NCBI RefSeq assembly: GCF_008330945.1 | Contig: NZ_CP043489.1 | Location: 1,995,501 to 2,059,500, forward strand | Source: Labrys sp. KNU-23 | GTDB taxonomy: Bacteria > Pseudomonadota > Alphaproteobacteria > Rhizobiales > Labraceae | Reading direction: 5' to 3' | Length of the DNA stretch: 64,000 bases | In this document: piece by piece, positions 34,919 through 43,630 of the stretch | Position numbering within the stretch: position 1 is the stretch's first letter | Layout: each line of letters begins with the position of its first letter | The notes under the pieces: model-generated | What the model saw: only the letters and a program-made list of their open reading frames with translations | The model's database searches: none | Told to the model about the DNA's origin: nothing | Made by a program: the position numbers and the translations under genes

Positions 34919-35383
34919 ATGAAGCTGTTTTTTGCGCGCGCAATGGTTGCCGCCGGCCTGGCGCTGGCGACGGTCGCTCCCTCGGTGGCCGAGGAGGCCG
35001 CCCGTGTGGTGCATCAGGGCAGCGTGCAGACCAGCGTTCCGGCTGGGGTCACGGTGATCGTCAAGAAGATCACCGTGGGCGAGGACGCCACGGTGGTCAG
35101 CCTCGTCGCCTCTTTCGACAGCCGCCAGACCAACCGCGTCAATCTCAACGACGTCAACGCCTTCCTCGAGATCGGCAACAACCAGAAGCTCAGCCTGCGC
35201 CAGCCCGAGGACAATCCCTATCTGATGATCCAGAACGGCCAGAGCATGGATGGGGAACTGGTCTTTCCCGGCCGTATTCCGGCCGATGCCGGCGAGGTGC
35301 GACTGGTCTTCAACGACGGCAATGCGGGCGATGATCTCAACGCCCCCGGCCTGACGCTCAAGATCCCGGTCAAGGCGCAATGA
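34919..35383 (+). CDS. Secreted protein of unknown function, partner of OmpA protein
   Basis: This 154-residue protein has a signal peptide (LFFARAMVAAGLALATVAPS, cleavage near 23) and a beta-rich mature part (VIVKKITVGEDATVVSLVAS). I chose the ATG at 34919, which directly precedes the signal; an upstream in-frame ATG at 34865 would add 18 residues coded by the tandem repeat (RGRLGVRG). I do not recognise the family. Its stop overlaps the start of the OmpA gene as ATGA, so it probably works in the envelope with it. Confidence 0.8.
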   Translation: MKLFFARAMVAAGLALATVAPSVAEEAARVVHQGSVQTSVPAGVTVIVKKITVGEDATVVSLVASFDSRQTNRVNLNDVNAFLEIGNNQKLSLRQPEDNPYLMIQNGQSMDGELVFPGRIPADAGEVRLVFNDGNAGDDLNAPGLTLKIPVKAQ

Positions 35384-36063
35384 GGCGCCTCGGCGCCGCC
35401 ATGGCGCTGCTGGCCCTGGTTCTTCCGGCGTTGCCGGCCTCGGCCCTCATCATCGAGCATCGCCGCGAGCCGATCGGCGGGCAGCCGACCGCGTTTCGCC
35501 CCAGCGACATCGGCACGAGTCGCTGGCAGCCCTATGCCCTGCCGCCTACCCGCTTTGCGCCGCAGGCCCCGGCAAGCCGGCTGGGCCCGGCCGGCGGGAC
35601 GACCAGCCTGCGCCTCAAGGAGGTGCCGGCCAAGCTGCGCAGCCGCACGCAGGCGCTGCTCGAGCAGTTCGGCGCCCGCGAGAGCGAAGGCAGGATCCTG
35701 ATCAGCCTGCCGGGTGACGTGCTGTTCGATTTCGACAAGGCCGACATCCGTGCTGATGCCAGGCCGGTGCTGGCGCGGCTCACCGAAGTGCTCAAAGCCT
35801 TCCCCAAGGCGCCGGTGGCGATCGGCGGCCATACCGACGCCAAGGGCGAGGACGACTACAATCTCGCTCTGTCCGAGCGCCGCGCCGCCTCGGTGAAGGC
35901 CTATCTCGCCCGCAGCAAGATCAGCCCCGGCCGCCTGAGCATCGAGGGCTATGGCGAGGCCCGCCCCGTCGCCCCCAACCAGAAAGCCGACGGCGCCGAC
36001 GATCCCGAAGGCCGCCAGCGCAACCGCCGGGTTGAGTTCGAGATCGGCAGGCCACCGGAATGA
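35380..36063 (+). CDS. OmpA-family peptidoglycan-binding protein
   Basis: This 227-residue protein has a signal peptide (MALLALVLPALPASA) and a C-terminal OmpA-like domain (about 115-225). The domain shows FDFDKADIRADA, GGHTDAKGEDDYNLALSERRA and the diaminopimelate-binding Arg region NRRVEFEI. It anchors the envelope to peptidoglycan. The first 90 residues after the signal are Pro-rich and low in complexity, perhaps a spacer. It is translationally coupled to the preceding gene. Confidence 0.9.
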   Translation: MRRLGAAMALLALVLPALPASALIIEHRREPIGGQPTAFRPSDIGTSRWQPYALPPTRFAPQAPASRLGPAGGTTSLRLKEVPAKLRSRTQALLEQFGARESEGRILISLPGDVLFDFDKADIRADARPVLARLTEVLKAFPKAPVAIGGHTDAKGEDDYNLALSERRAASVKAYLARSKISPGRLSIEGYGEARPVAPNQKADGADDPEGRQRNRRVEFEIGRPPE

Positions 36064-36106
36064 TCGAGGCCCTTCCCATCATGATCATCCAGCAAGAGGC
36101 GACACC

Positions 36107-36346
36107 ATGGCGTTGATCCCCTGCCCGACCTGTGCCCAGCGCGTCTCGGAACAGGCGCTGGCCTGCCCGTCCTGCGGGCATCCGATCGCCGCCGTCGGCG
36201 AGGGCAAGCAGACGGCCATCCGTGTGCTGGGCGGTGTCGCCGGCACCTATGTGTCGGCCAACGCCCTGGTGCAGCTCGTGATCGGCGTGGTCTTCTGCAT
36301 CTGCGTGGCCGCGGTGATCATGACTCTGATCATCGTCAGCGGCTGA
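36107..36346 (+). CDS. Small zinc-ribbon membrane protein
   Basis: This 79-residue protein starts with a zinc ribbon (Cys6, Cys9, Cys20, Cys23 in CPTC and CPSC) and ends in one or two membrane helices (LVQLVIGVVFCICVAAVIMT). The ATG at 36107 follows AAGAGG. Such zinc-ribbon plus membrane proteins are common and of unknown role. It lies 43 bases after the OmpA gene on the same strand. Confidence 0.8.
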   Translation: MALIPCPTCAQRVSEQALACPSCGHPIAAVGEGKQTAIRVLGGVAGTYVSANALVQLVIGVVFCICVAAVIMTLIIVSG

Positions 36347-36359
36347 GCCGCAGCGCCTC

Positions 36360-36746
36360 TCAGACCGCCACCTTGGTGCAGATTTCGACCAGGCAGCCAT
36401 TGTTGTCGCGCACATAGGCGACGATCTGGCCCCAGGGCTTCTGCGCCGGCGGCGATACCGCCTGCGCCCCCGCGAACAGGGCCTTCTTGTAGGCGATCTC
36501 GACATCGTCGACCACCAGCGCGATCTCGGTGCCCGCCGGCGGCGCATCCGGCCGGTTGGGCTGGAAGTTGCCGACCATGTCGGTGACGAAACTCTCATCG
36601 GCAAAGCACAACGCCGTCTCGCCAGTGACGAGCTCGGCGAACTGCCCCTCGGCAATGAAGCGCGTCTCCAGCCCGAAGGCCTGCTTGTAGAAAGCCGACG
36701 TCTCGACGACATCGCGGACATAGTGGACGACATAACCGAGCTTCAT
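36360..36746 (-). CDS. VOC-family (glyoxalase/bleomycin-resistance fold) protein
   Basis: This 128-residue protein has the paired beta-alpha-beta-beta-beta modules of VOC proteins: VVHYVRDVVETSAFYKQAF, then VDDVEIAYKKALFAGA and IVAYVRDNNGCLVEI. The metal ligands of glyoxalase are only partly recognisable (His8, Glu at the C-terminal strand end). It could be a small-molecule isomerase, dioxygenase or binding protein. It lies downstream of the RidA gene on the same strand but about 150 bases away, so operon membership is uncertain. Confidence 0.88.
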   Translation of the reverse strand: MKLGYVVHYVRDVVETSAFYKQAFGLETRFIAEGQFAELVTGETALCFADESFVTDMVGNFQPNRPDAPPAGTEIALVVDDVEIAYKKALFAGAQAVSPPAQKPWGQIVAYVRDNNGCLVEICTKVAV

Positions 36747-36896
36747 GACAATGTTCCCTGTTTGTTCGCATAATTGCTAGAGCAAATCGGGAGCCTTGTC
36801 GAGTCCGAACCAGCCGGAAAAACGGATTGCCTTCCCTCCCGAAAGCCCCCTCCCCGCAAGGGAGGGGATCGCCGGTGGGGGCGATGCCCCTTCCTC

Positions 36897-37262
36897 CTAC
36901 AGCGGCTTGTAGGCGATCGCCTCGATCTCGATCTTGATGTCGATCATCAGCCGGGCCTCCAGTGTGGTGCGCGCCGGCGGGTTGGCGGGGAAATAGCTGC
37001 CATAGACCTTGTTGAAGGCGCCGAAATCGCGGGCGTCGGCCAGGATCACCGTGGTCTTGACCACATCCTCCAGCCCCGCCCCGGCCAACGCCAGGGCCTT
37101 GGCCAGGTTGTCCATCACCTGGCGGGTCTGCGCCTCGATGCCGCCCGGCACCACAGAGCCGTCCGCCAGGGTCGGCACCTGGCCGGAAACATGGATGCTG
37201 TCACCCGCCCGCACGGCCGGGGACAGGGGGACATGGGAGGTGCCGAAATGCTGCTTGGTCAT
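36897..37262 (-). CDS. RidA-family (YjgF/YER057c) deaminase
   Basis: This 121-residue protein is a RidA homologue, which hydrolyses reactive 2-aminoacrylate or related imines to ammonia and keto acids. Signatures include LSPAVRAGDSIHVSGQVPT at the start, TRQVMDNLAKALALAG, and ARTTLEARLMIDIKIEIEAI, including the conserved Arg that binds the carboxylate. I chose the ATG at 37262; an in-frame start 8 codons earlier is possible. It follows the sugar permease genes by about 70 bases, so it may belong to the same catabolic unit. Confidence 0.9.
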   Translation of the reverse strand: MTKQHFGTSHVPLSPAVRAGDSIHVSGQVPTLADGSVVPGGIEAQTRQVMDNLAKALALAGAGLEDVVKTTVILADARDFGAFNKVYGSYFPANPPARTTLEARLMIDIKIEIEAIAYKPL

Positions 37263-37329
37263 GGATATCCCGATAGGTTGTGCCAATGGTTTGCATCATT
37301 GCTTCGCTTCGCGCGCAATGACACGAGTC

Positions 37330-38169
37330 CTACTTCACCGCCCCCAGGGCGAGGCCGCGCATCAGATAGCGCTGCAGCCAGGTGAACAGGATCGCGATCG
37401 GGATGGTCGCCGCCAGGGCTGCGGCCATCACATAGTTCCATTCCACCGTGTAGCGCCCGGCCACCAGATTCACCACCTGCAAGGGCAGCGTATAGGCCTC
37501 CTGCTTGCGCAGCATGGTGAGGGCGATGACATATTCGTTCCAGGCATTGATGAAGGTGAAGATCGCCGTCACCGCCATGGCGGGCAGCGCCAGCGGCAGG
37601 AACACCTTGACCAGCGTGGCGAAGGGGCTGGCACCCTCGATCCAGGCCGCCTCCTCCAGATCCTTGGGAATGGTGGAGAAATAGCTCTGCAGCATCCACA
37701 CCGCGAAGGCGAGGTTGAAGGCGATGTAGATGAAGGTGACACCGCTCAGGCTGTCGATCAGCTGGAAACCGAGGCGGTTGCCGAGTTCCACCAGCAGGCG
37801 GAACAGGCCGAAGACCAGCACGATCGGCGAGAGCATCTGCGAGATCAAGAGGAACTGCCGGAACGCCCCGCGTGCGGCGAAGCGGTAGCGGCTGAGCGCG
37901 TAGGCGGCGGGAATGGCGACGAGCACCGTCAGCACGGTGGTGACCAGCGACACGATCAGCGAATTGACGAGCGCCGGCCCGAAGGCGGTCTCGGTATACA
38001 TGGTGACGAAATTGCCCCAGACCGGCCGGCTCGGCCACCAGGAGGAAGACAACATCTCCTCTGTCGGCTTGAGCGCCGTGACCAGCATCACCGCGAAGGG
38101 AAACAGCGTGAGCACGATCAGGGGCGCCAGCAGGATCCAGTAGAGCACGGAGCGCTTGAGCTTGCTCAT
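37330..38169 (-). CDS. Sugar ABC transporter permease (MalG-like)
   Basis: This 279-residue protein is an inner-membrane permease with six predicted helices and the EAA loop that docks on the ATPase ([21 protein letters not shown]). The family usually imports sugars or polyols. Its start overlaps the stop of the MalF-like permease as ATGA, so the two are coupled. The matching ATPase lies in the divergent operon (41514), not in this one. Confidence 0.93.
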   Translation of the reverse strand: MSKLKRSVLYWILLAPLIVLTLFPFAVMLVTALKPTEEMLSSSWWPSRPVWGNFVTMYTETAFGPALVNSLIVSLVTTVLTVLVAIPAAYALSRYRFAARGAFRQFLLISQMLSPIVLVFGLFRLLVELGNRLGFQLIDSLSGVTFIYIAFNLAFAVWMLQSYFSTIPKDLEEAAWIEGASPFATLVKVFLPLALPAMAVTAIFTFINAWNEYVIALTMLRKQEAYTLPLQVVNLVAGRYTVEWNYVMAAALAATIPIAILFTWLQRYLMRGLALGAVK

Positions 38170-39035
38170 GCCTGTTCCTCCTCGCGCATGGCCAGCCGCA
38201 CATAGATGACGGCGAAGACCAGCAGCAGCGCGAACATGATGATCGACACCGCCGCCGCCTCACCGAACTTACCCAGGCGGAAGGCGAGCTTGTAGAGATA
38301 GGTCACCAGGATGTCGGTGGAATTGGCCGGGCCGCCCTGCGTGGTCACCCAGATGATCGGGAAGGAATTGAACACGTTGATGGTGTTCATCACCAAAGCG
38401 ATGTTGATGAAGGGCTTCAGCAGGGGCAGCGTGATGTGGGTGAATTGCTGCCAGCGACTCGCGCCCTCCACCGCACCGGCATCGTAGAGATCGTCGGGCA
38501 CCGAAGAGAGGCCGCCCAGGAAGATCGTCACCGTGAAGGGAATCGAGACCAGGATGCCGATCAGGATCTGCATCGGAAAGGCGGTGGTGGCGTCTGCCAG
38601 CCATTCGATATTGCTGTTGATCAGGCCCAGGCCCCGCAGCCCGGAATTGAGCATGCCGCTCTCGCCGTTGAGCGCCCAGCGCCAGACCACCGCCGTCATG
38701 GCAAGCGACACCGCCCAGGGCAGCATGATGATGACGCGGGCAAGGCTCCGCCCGTAGAAATCGTCGTTGAGGATGAGGGCGATCGGCACCGAGACGATCA
38801 GCGTGCCGGCCACCACGCCCACCGTCCAGACCAGGGTGCGCCAGAGCGCGGCGATGAAATCGGGATCGGCGAACAGGGCCTGGAAGTTGGCGAGGCCGGC
38901 AAACTCCCGAAGCTGGCCGAAACGGTTGACGTCATGCAGCGAGATCTGGCCGATCTGATAGAGCGGCCAGAAGATGATGAAGGCCGCCATCAGGAAGCTG
39001 GGCAGGATCAGAAGATAGGGTGTCGCACGCCCCAT
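38166..39035 (-). CDS. Sugar ABC transporter permease (MalF-like)
   Basis: This 289-residue permease has about six membrane helices and an EAA-type loop ([20 protein letters not shown]). I chose the ATG at 39035; AGGAG lies 12 bases upstream, longer than ideal. An in-frame ATG 35 codons earlier encodes a basic, non-membrane stretch that does not fit. It pairs with the MalG-like protein and the binding protein on the same strand. Confidence 0.92.
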   Translation of the reverse strand: MGRATPYLLILPSFLMAAFIIFWPLYQIGQISLHDVNRFGQLREFAGLANFQALFADPDFIAALWRTLVWTVGVVAGTLIVSVPIALILNDDFYGRSLARVIIMLPWAVSLAMTAVVWRWALNGESGMLNSGLRGLGLINSNIEWLADATTAFPMQILIGILVSIPFTVTIFLGGLSSVPDDLYDAGAVEGASRWQQFTHITLPLLKPFINIALVMNTINVFNSFPIIWVTTQGGPANSTDILVTYLYKLAFRLGKFGEAAAVSIIMFALLLVFAVIYVRLAMREEEQA

Positions 39036-39211
39036 GCGGTGGGTGTCTCCTGGTCGGATGGTTTTCCGGCTACGGTGGGGCGGGTAAGCGGCACCGCGTC
39101 GCCCCTTCATGCGAGACGCCGTGCCTGCTGGCAAGTGCATGATGGCAAAGTTCCCCTCTCCCTGAATGGAGAGGGGTTGTGGGTGAGGGTTACAGCCCCA
39201 CCGTCATCCCG

Positions 39212-40447
39212 TTACTTCTTGGCGAGGATGCCGTTGACCTTGGCAGCCGCTTCCTTGAGCGTCGGCTCGATCTCGCCCTTGCCCAGATAGATGGTCTGGA
39301 TCGCATTGGAGGTGGTCTGGGCGATGTCTTCCCAACCCGGGATCACCGGCGCGAAGATGGCGCCGGGCAGGAGGGAAGCGAACACCTTCTTGTCCGGATC
39401 GTCGGCGAAATAGGGATCCTGGGCCTCCTTGGCGTTCACTGGCAGGAAGCCTTCGTTCTTGTCGAAGGCGGTGCGCTGCTCGGTGGTGAACAGGAAGGCG
39501 AGGAATTTGAAGGCCTCGTCCTTCACCTTGGAATTCTCGAACAGCACGATCGAATCGGTCACGCCATAGGTGAAGGGTTTGCCGTCAGGCCCGAGCGGAA
39601 TCGGCGCCACGCCATATTTCAGGTCGGGCGCTTCCTTCTTGATCTGGCCGGAGAGGAAGGGCGCGGTAATCACGGTCGCGACCTTGCCCTGCTTGAACAG
39701 GTTCTGCACGTCCTCGCGAGCATAGGAGGTCACGCCCGGCTCGGTGAAGCCACCATCGATGAAGCCCTTGTAGAGCTTGGCCGCATCGATCGCCGCCTGA
39801 CTGTCGAGGCCGGACTTGCCGTCCTTGACGATCGCCCCGCCATTGGCCCACAGCCCGTAGTAGTAATAGACGTCAGTCTCGATTTCCTTGCCCTGCAGGC
39901 CGAAGGGGGCCACGTCCGGCGAGGACGCCTTGATCTTGGCGGCGGCGGCCTGGAAATCAGCCCAGGTCTTGGGGAACTCGGTCACGCCGGCTTTGGTGAA
40001 GACGTCCTTGTTGTAGTACATGGCGCGGGCGGAAGCGGCGATCGGCAGGCCGTAGGTCTTGCCGTCCATCACCGAGGGCGACAGGAAGGTCTCGATGAAG
40101 CTGCCCTTGAATTCGGGCGTGATGTAGCTGTCGAGCGGAGCGACCACCCCCTGCGAGACATAATCGAGCAGCCAGCGCGTGCCGATGATCGAGAGGTCGG
40201 CATTGGTGCCGGCCGAGATGTCGGTGGTCAGCTTCTGCTGAAGATTGTCCCACGGCACCACTTCGATCTCGATCTTGGTGTCGGGATTGGCTTTCTGGAA
40301 CGCCTCCGCGGCTTCCTTGAAATAAGGGCCGGTGTCCTTCGAATATTCGGCGATGGTCACGCGCACCGTGCCAGCCTGCGCCACCGAAGCGCAAGCCAGG
40401 AGACTGGCGCCTGCGAGCAGCATCGCCATCCGTCCGATCATTGTCAT
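39212..40447 (-). CDS. Sugar ABC transporter substrate-binding protein
   Basis: This 411-residue protein has a signal peptide (LLAGASLLACASVAQAG, cleavage near 26) and the bilobed fold of family 1 extracellular solute-binding proteins (MalE/UgpB group): FKEAAEAFQKANPDTKIEIE, TDISAGTNADLSIIG, YGLPIAASARAMYYNKDVF. The LACA in the signal could be read as a lipobox but lies before a better signal-peptidase I site. It is the first gene of the leftward transporter operon and is divergent from the SDR gene. The ligand is not predictable; sugars or polyols are typical. Confidence 0.92.
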   Translation of the reverse strand: MTMIGRMAMLLAGASLLACASVAQAGTVRVTIAEYSKDTGPYFKEAAEAFQKANPDTKIEIEVVPWDNLQQKLTTDISAGTNADLSIIGTRWLLDYVSQGVVAPLDSYITPEFKGSFIETFLSPSVMDGKTYGLPIAASARAMYYNKDVFTKAGVTEFPKTWADFQAAAAKIKASSPDVAPFGLQGKEIETDVYYYYGLWANGGAIVKDGKSGLDSQAAIDAAKLYKGFIDGGFTEPGVTSYAREDVQNLFKQGKVATVITAPFLSGQIKKEAPDLKYGVAPIPLGPDGKPFTYGVTDSIVLFENSKVKDEAFKFLAFLFTTEQRTAFDKNEGFLPVNAKEAQDPYFADDPDKKVFASLLPGAIFAPVIPGWEDIAQTTSNAIQTIYLGKGEIEPTLKEAAAKVNGILAKK

Positions 40448-40717
40448 GAAACGTCCCCGTCCTTGTCATTGCTGCGGTCGTTGCCGCGCCCCCGCGCGCC
40501 TCGCCGCTAGAGGGCGCTAATGTTCCCCGTAATCGAAAACCGCGCAAGCAGATTTGACCAACCGGCCTATGGCCGGCGCGGTTTTGTCAGTCCTATCGCA
40601 TTACCCCCAATCTTCGCCGGCGGGAGGCGCCATGCGGCTTTGCCTTCGCGCCAGCGCCATGCATAGATGGCGCCCGCTTTCCTTCGCAAAGAACCATCCG
40701 TTCCCACGAGTCTTCCG

Positions 40718-41512
40718 ATGTCCGATCCTGCCAGCCTCCCCGATCCCTTCGGCCTTTCGGGACGCCACGTCCTGGTCACCGGCGCCGGCGGCGGCATCGG
40801 GCGGGCGATGATCGACGCCTTCCTGCGGGCCGGCGCCACGGTCTCGGGCGCCGACAGGGATGCGGCCCTGCTGGAAAGCCTGCCCCTGCAGCACCGGCTC
40901 GTCTTCGATCTCACCGACGCCAAGGCCTGCGCCGATGCCGTTGCCCAACTGGTGGCCCAGGGCACCACCCCCGACATCCTGGTCAACAATGCCGGCTTCA
41001 CCCGCGCCGAGACGCTGGATGACGTGGACGACGCGGTCTGGGACAGCGAGCTTGCCATCAACCTCACCGGCGCATTCCATGTCACCCGGCCCGTGATGGC
41101 GGCGATGGCGGCGCGCGGCAGCGGTTCGGTCGTCTTCGTCGCCTCGGTCAACGGGCTCGGCCATTATGGCAACCCCGCTTATTCGGCCGCCAAGGCCGGG
41201 CTGATCGCCTATGCCAAGTCGATCGCGGTGGAGGCTGGCCGCGACGGCATCCGCGCCAATGTCGTCTGCCCCGGCTCGGTGCGCACGCCGGCCTGGGACC
41301 ATCGCCTTGCCAAGGATCCGACGATCCTCGAAGATGTCGTCTCCCATTACCCGCTCGGGCGGATGGTGCGCCCCGAGGACGTCGCCCATGCCGCCGTCTT
41401 CCTGGCCTCCCCGCTCGCCGCCGGCGTGACGGGGGCGGTCCTGCCGGTCGATGGCGGCCTGACCGCCGGCAATCTGCGCTTCGTGCGCGACATCATCGAG
41501 AGGAGGTCGTGA
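40718..41512 (+). CDS. SDR-family oxidoreductase
   Basis: This 264-residue classical short-chain dehydrogenase binds NAD(P) through TGAGGGIG (21-28), has NNAG at about 90, and carries the Ser-Tyr-Lys triad (VASVNG, then YSAAK). A C-terminal VTGAVLPVDGGLT completes the fold. I chose the ATG at 40718, just before the fold. Two bases separate it from the ATPase gene, so it belongs to the sugar-transport unit and probably oxidises the imported sugar or polyol, or a product of it. Confidence 0.93.
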   Translation: MSDPASLPDPFGLSGRHVLVTGAGGGIGRAMIDAFLRAGATVSGADRDAALLESLPLQHRLVFDLTDAKACADAVAQLVAQGTTPDILVNNAGFTRAETLDDVDDAVWDSELAINLTGAFHVTRPVMAAMAARGSGSVVFVASVNGLGHYGNPAYSAAKAGLIAYAKSIAVEAGRDGIRANVVCPGSVRTPAWDHRLAKDPTILEDVVSHYPLGRMVRPEDVAHAAVFLASPLAAGVTGAVLPVDGGLTAGNLRFVRDIIERRS

Positions 41513-41513
41513 C

Positions 41514-42581
41514 ATGGCGGGCCTGCAGGTCAAGGCGCTGCAAAAGCGATATGGCTCGGCCGTGATCCTCAAGGGCATCGACCTCGATGTCCGCGACGGC
41601 GAATTCGTGGTGCTGGTCGGTCCCTCCGGCTGCGGCAAGTCCACGCTGCTGCGCATGATCGCAGGCCTCGACGAGATCTCGGACGGCGAATTGTGGATCG
41701 GCTCCAAGCTCGCCAACAAGCTGTCGCCGCAGCAGCGCAACATCTCCATGGTGTTCCAGAGCTACGCCCTGTTCCCGCACATGACCACGCGCGCCAATAT
41801 CGGCTTCGGCCCGCGCATGCGCGGCGAGAGCGCCCAGTCGATCGAGCCGCGCGTGAAAAAGGCAGCGAGCGTGCTCAACCTGCACGACTATCTCGACCGC
41901 TATCCCCGCCAGCTCTCCGGCGGCCAGCGCCAGCGCGTCGCCATGGGCCGTACCATCGTGCGTCAGCCCGAGCTCTTCCTGTTCGACGAACCGCTCTCCA
42001 ATCTCGACGCCAAGCTGCGCGTGCAGATGCGTACCGAGATCAAGGCGCTGCACCAGGACCTGAAGACCACCATCGTCTACGTCACGCATGACCAGATCGA
42101 GGCCATGACCATGGCCGATCGCATCGTGGTGATGAATGCCGGCCATATCGAGCAGGTCGGCACGCCGCTCGAGCTCTATGACCGGCCGGCCAACCGCTTC
42201 GTGGCGAGCTTCCTCGGCTCGCCCTCGATGGGCTTCATTCCCGGCACGGCCGAGAAGGGTGACGGGGTCCCACGGCTGCGCACCAAGAACGGCCTGCTGC
42301 TGCCGATGGGCGACAGCACCGCCGCCTCCGGTCAGGCCGTCGAGATCGGCATCCGCCCCGAGCATTTCCTGCTCGGCAATGAACAGAGCGGCTTTCCCTT
42401 CGTGGTCGGCGTGGTCGAGCCCACCGGCGCGGAGACCCATCTGTTCGGCACTATCGACGGCACCGAGATGCGCGCGGTGTTCCGCGAGCGCCTGTCGCCC
42501 CAGCCCGGCGAAACACTCCACCTCGATGTCAACAGGGCCAATGTCCACGTCTTCGACCCGCAGAGCGGTGCGAGGCTGTAG
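41514..42581 (+). CDS. Sugar ABC transporter ATP-binding protein (UgpC/MalK-like)
   Basis: This 355-residue ATPase drives import. Walker A is GPSGCGKST (36-44), the signature is LSGGQRQRVAMGR (about 135-147), Walker B is LFLFDEPLSNLDAKL, and YVTHDQIEAMTMADRI is the H-loop region. The C-terminal 120 residues form a TOBE/OB regulatory domain (IGIRPEHF). GGAGG lies in the end of the SDR gene. The permeases and binding protein it must serve are divided onto the divergent operon starting at 40447. Confidence 0.95.
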   Translation: MAGLQVKALQKRYGSAVILKGIDLDVRDGEFVVLVGPSGCGKSTLLRMIAGLDEISDGELWIGSKLANKLSPQQRNISMVFQSYALFPHMTTRANIGFGPRMRGESAQSIEPRVKKAASVLNLHDYLDRYPRQLSGGQRQRVAMGRTIVRQPELFLFDEPLSNLDAKLRVQMRTEIKALHQDLKTTIVYVTHDQIEAMTMADRIVVMNAGHIEQVGTPLELYDRPANRFVASFLGSPSMGFIPGTAEKGDGVPRLRTKNGLLLPMGDSTAASGQAVEIGIRPEHFLLGNEQSGFPFVVGVVEPTGAETHLFGTIDGTEMRAVFRERLSPQPGETLHLDVNRANVHVFDPQSGARL

Positions 42582-42591
42582 CTGGTATCCC

Positions 42592-43080
42592 ATGCCCTTC
42601 GACACCAATCCCTTCCCCGACGATTCCGAACGCCACGCCCTTTGGGAGATGCTGGTCCGCCGCGACATCGAGGCCTATCTCGGGGCGGACTGGCCGGCGG
42701 TGGAAGACGATTTCCTCGCCGAGACCTTCTTCGGCCTCAGCGGCCTCAAATCCGCCAATCCGGACGAATGGCGCATGATCTTCCCGCGCCTCGACGATTA
42801 CCGCGACCGCTGGCTGAGCCAGGCCCGGCTCTCGGCGGCCACCGCCTATGCCGAGCCCCGCCGCGAGGCGCTCTATCGCATCACCACGCTCCAGGACATC
42901 GACATCAACGGCGACCGGGCAGTGGCCCACAAAAAGTTCGACGGCACCATCGCCAAAGCCGACGGCAGCATCGATACCATCAACTGGCAGACCCTCTATC
43001 TGTGCAACCGGGTCGACGGACGCTGGAAGATCGTCGGCTTCGTCGGTTACCTGCCCAATCCGATGGGGATATCGGGCTGA
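42592..43080 (+). CDS. NTF2-like (SnoaL-fold) protein
   Basis: This 162-residue protein looks like a single NTF2-like cone domain: ERHALWEMLVRRDIEAYLGADW, then YRITTLQDIDINGDRAVAHKKF and a final LYLCNRVDGRWKIVGFVGYL. These folds bind small ligands or act as isomerases and dehydratases. It begins ten bases after the ATPase gene and so probably serves the same sugar pathway. The frame is open far upstream, but this ATG is at the start of the fold. Confidence 0.8.
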   Translation: MPFDTNPFPDDSERHALWEMLVRRDIEAYLGADWPAVEDDFLAETFFGLSGLKSANPDEWRMIFPRLDDYRDRWLSQARLSAATAYAEPRREALYRITTLQDIDINGDRAVAHKKFDGTIAKADGSIDTINWQTLYLCNRVDGRWKIVGFVGYLPNPMGISG

Positions 43081-43140
43081 ACACCACGGGCTGTCATCGA
43101 CGCCTTTGCCGGCGCGTGCCACCTTCGGCCGAAGCCTTCG

Positions 43141-43578
43141 ATGATAATGAAAAGAAGCCCGAGCATGCTCACCAATCACATGAGCCAGCCTCCAAGGGGC
43201 AGCGTACCCCTACCCATCGCCTTCCTGCTCGTCACAATCCTCGGCGTGGCCCTGGCGGCCTGCGCGTCGGGAAGCGGCATCGACAAGCGGCAAGTCCGTC
43301 AGGACGCCGCCGCCAGATGCGCCAGCGCCCAGGACAAGATCGGCTGCCAGCAAGCCCAGAGCCGGCGGCTTACCGACGAGGGCTATACGTCGATCTGCCG
43401 TGCCAAGGGAATCGCGGACAATTCCCCGGCAATGAAGCGCTGCAGGGGCGAACTCGCTTATGCCGATTGCGTCCGCACCATCAGCGACTATCAGGGCTAT
43501 GTCGCCCAGATGAATCCGCGCGGCCCTTGGGAAGCCCCGCCTAGCGCCGTCTGCAAGAGCCATCTGGTCGCGGATTGA
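43141..43578 (+). CDS. Cysteine-rich lipoprotein, unknown function
   Basis: This protein (145 residues from the first ATG) has a lipoprotein signal (PIAFLLVTILGVALAACASG, lipobox LAAC). The mature part carries six more cysteines (RCASAQDKIGCQ, SICRAK, KRCRGE, DCVRTI, VCKSH), an unusual number, suggesting disulfides. ATGs at 43165 and 43180 are alternative starts. I do not recognise the family. It stands between the sugar operon and the dehydrogenase operon with no clear link to either. Confidence 0.7.
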   Translation: MIMKRSPSMLTNHMSQPPRGSVPLPIAFLLVTILGVALAACASGSGIDKRQVRQDAAARCASAQDKIGCQQAQSRRLTDEGYTSICRAKGIADNSPAMKRCRGELAYADCVRTISDYQGYVAQMNPRGPWEAPPSAVCKSHLVAD

Positions 43579-43630
43579 TCCGGTTCGCGCGCCTCGGGGA
43601 GGCACACTCGATGCCTCCCGCGCCTCGTCC

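Noticed and set aside
37255..37280. GGATATCC before the RidA gene as a further Rrf2 site
   Set aside because: The arms are present without the three-base spacer of the other sites, and the sequence is a simple palindrome that can occur by chance.
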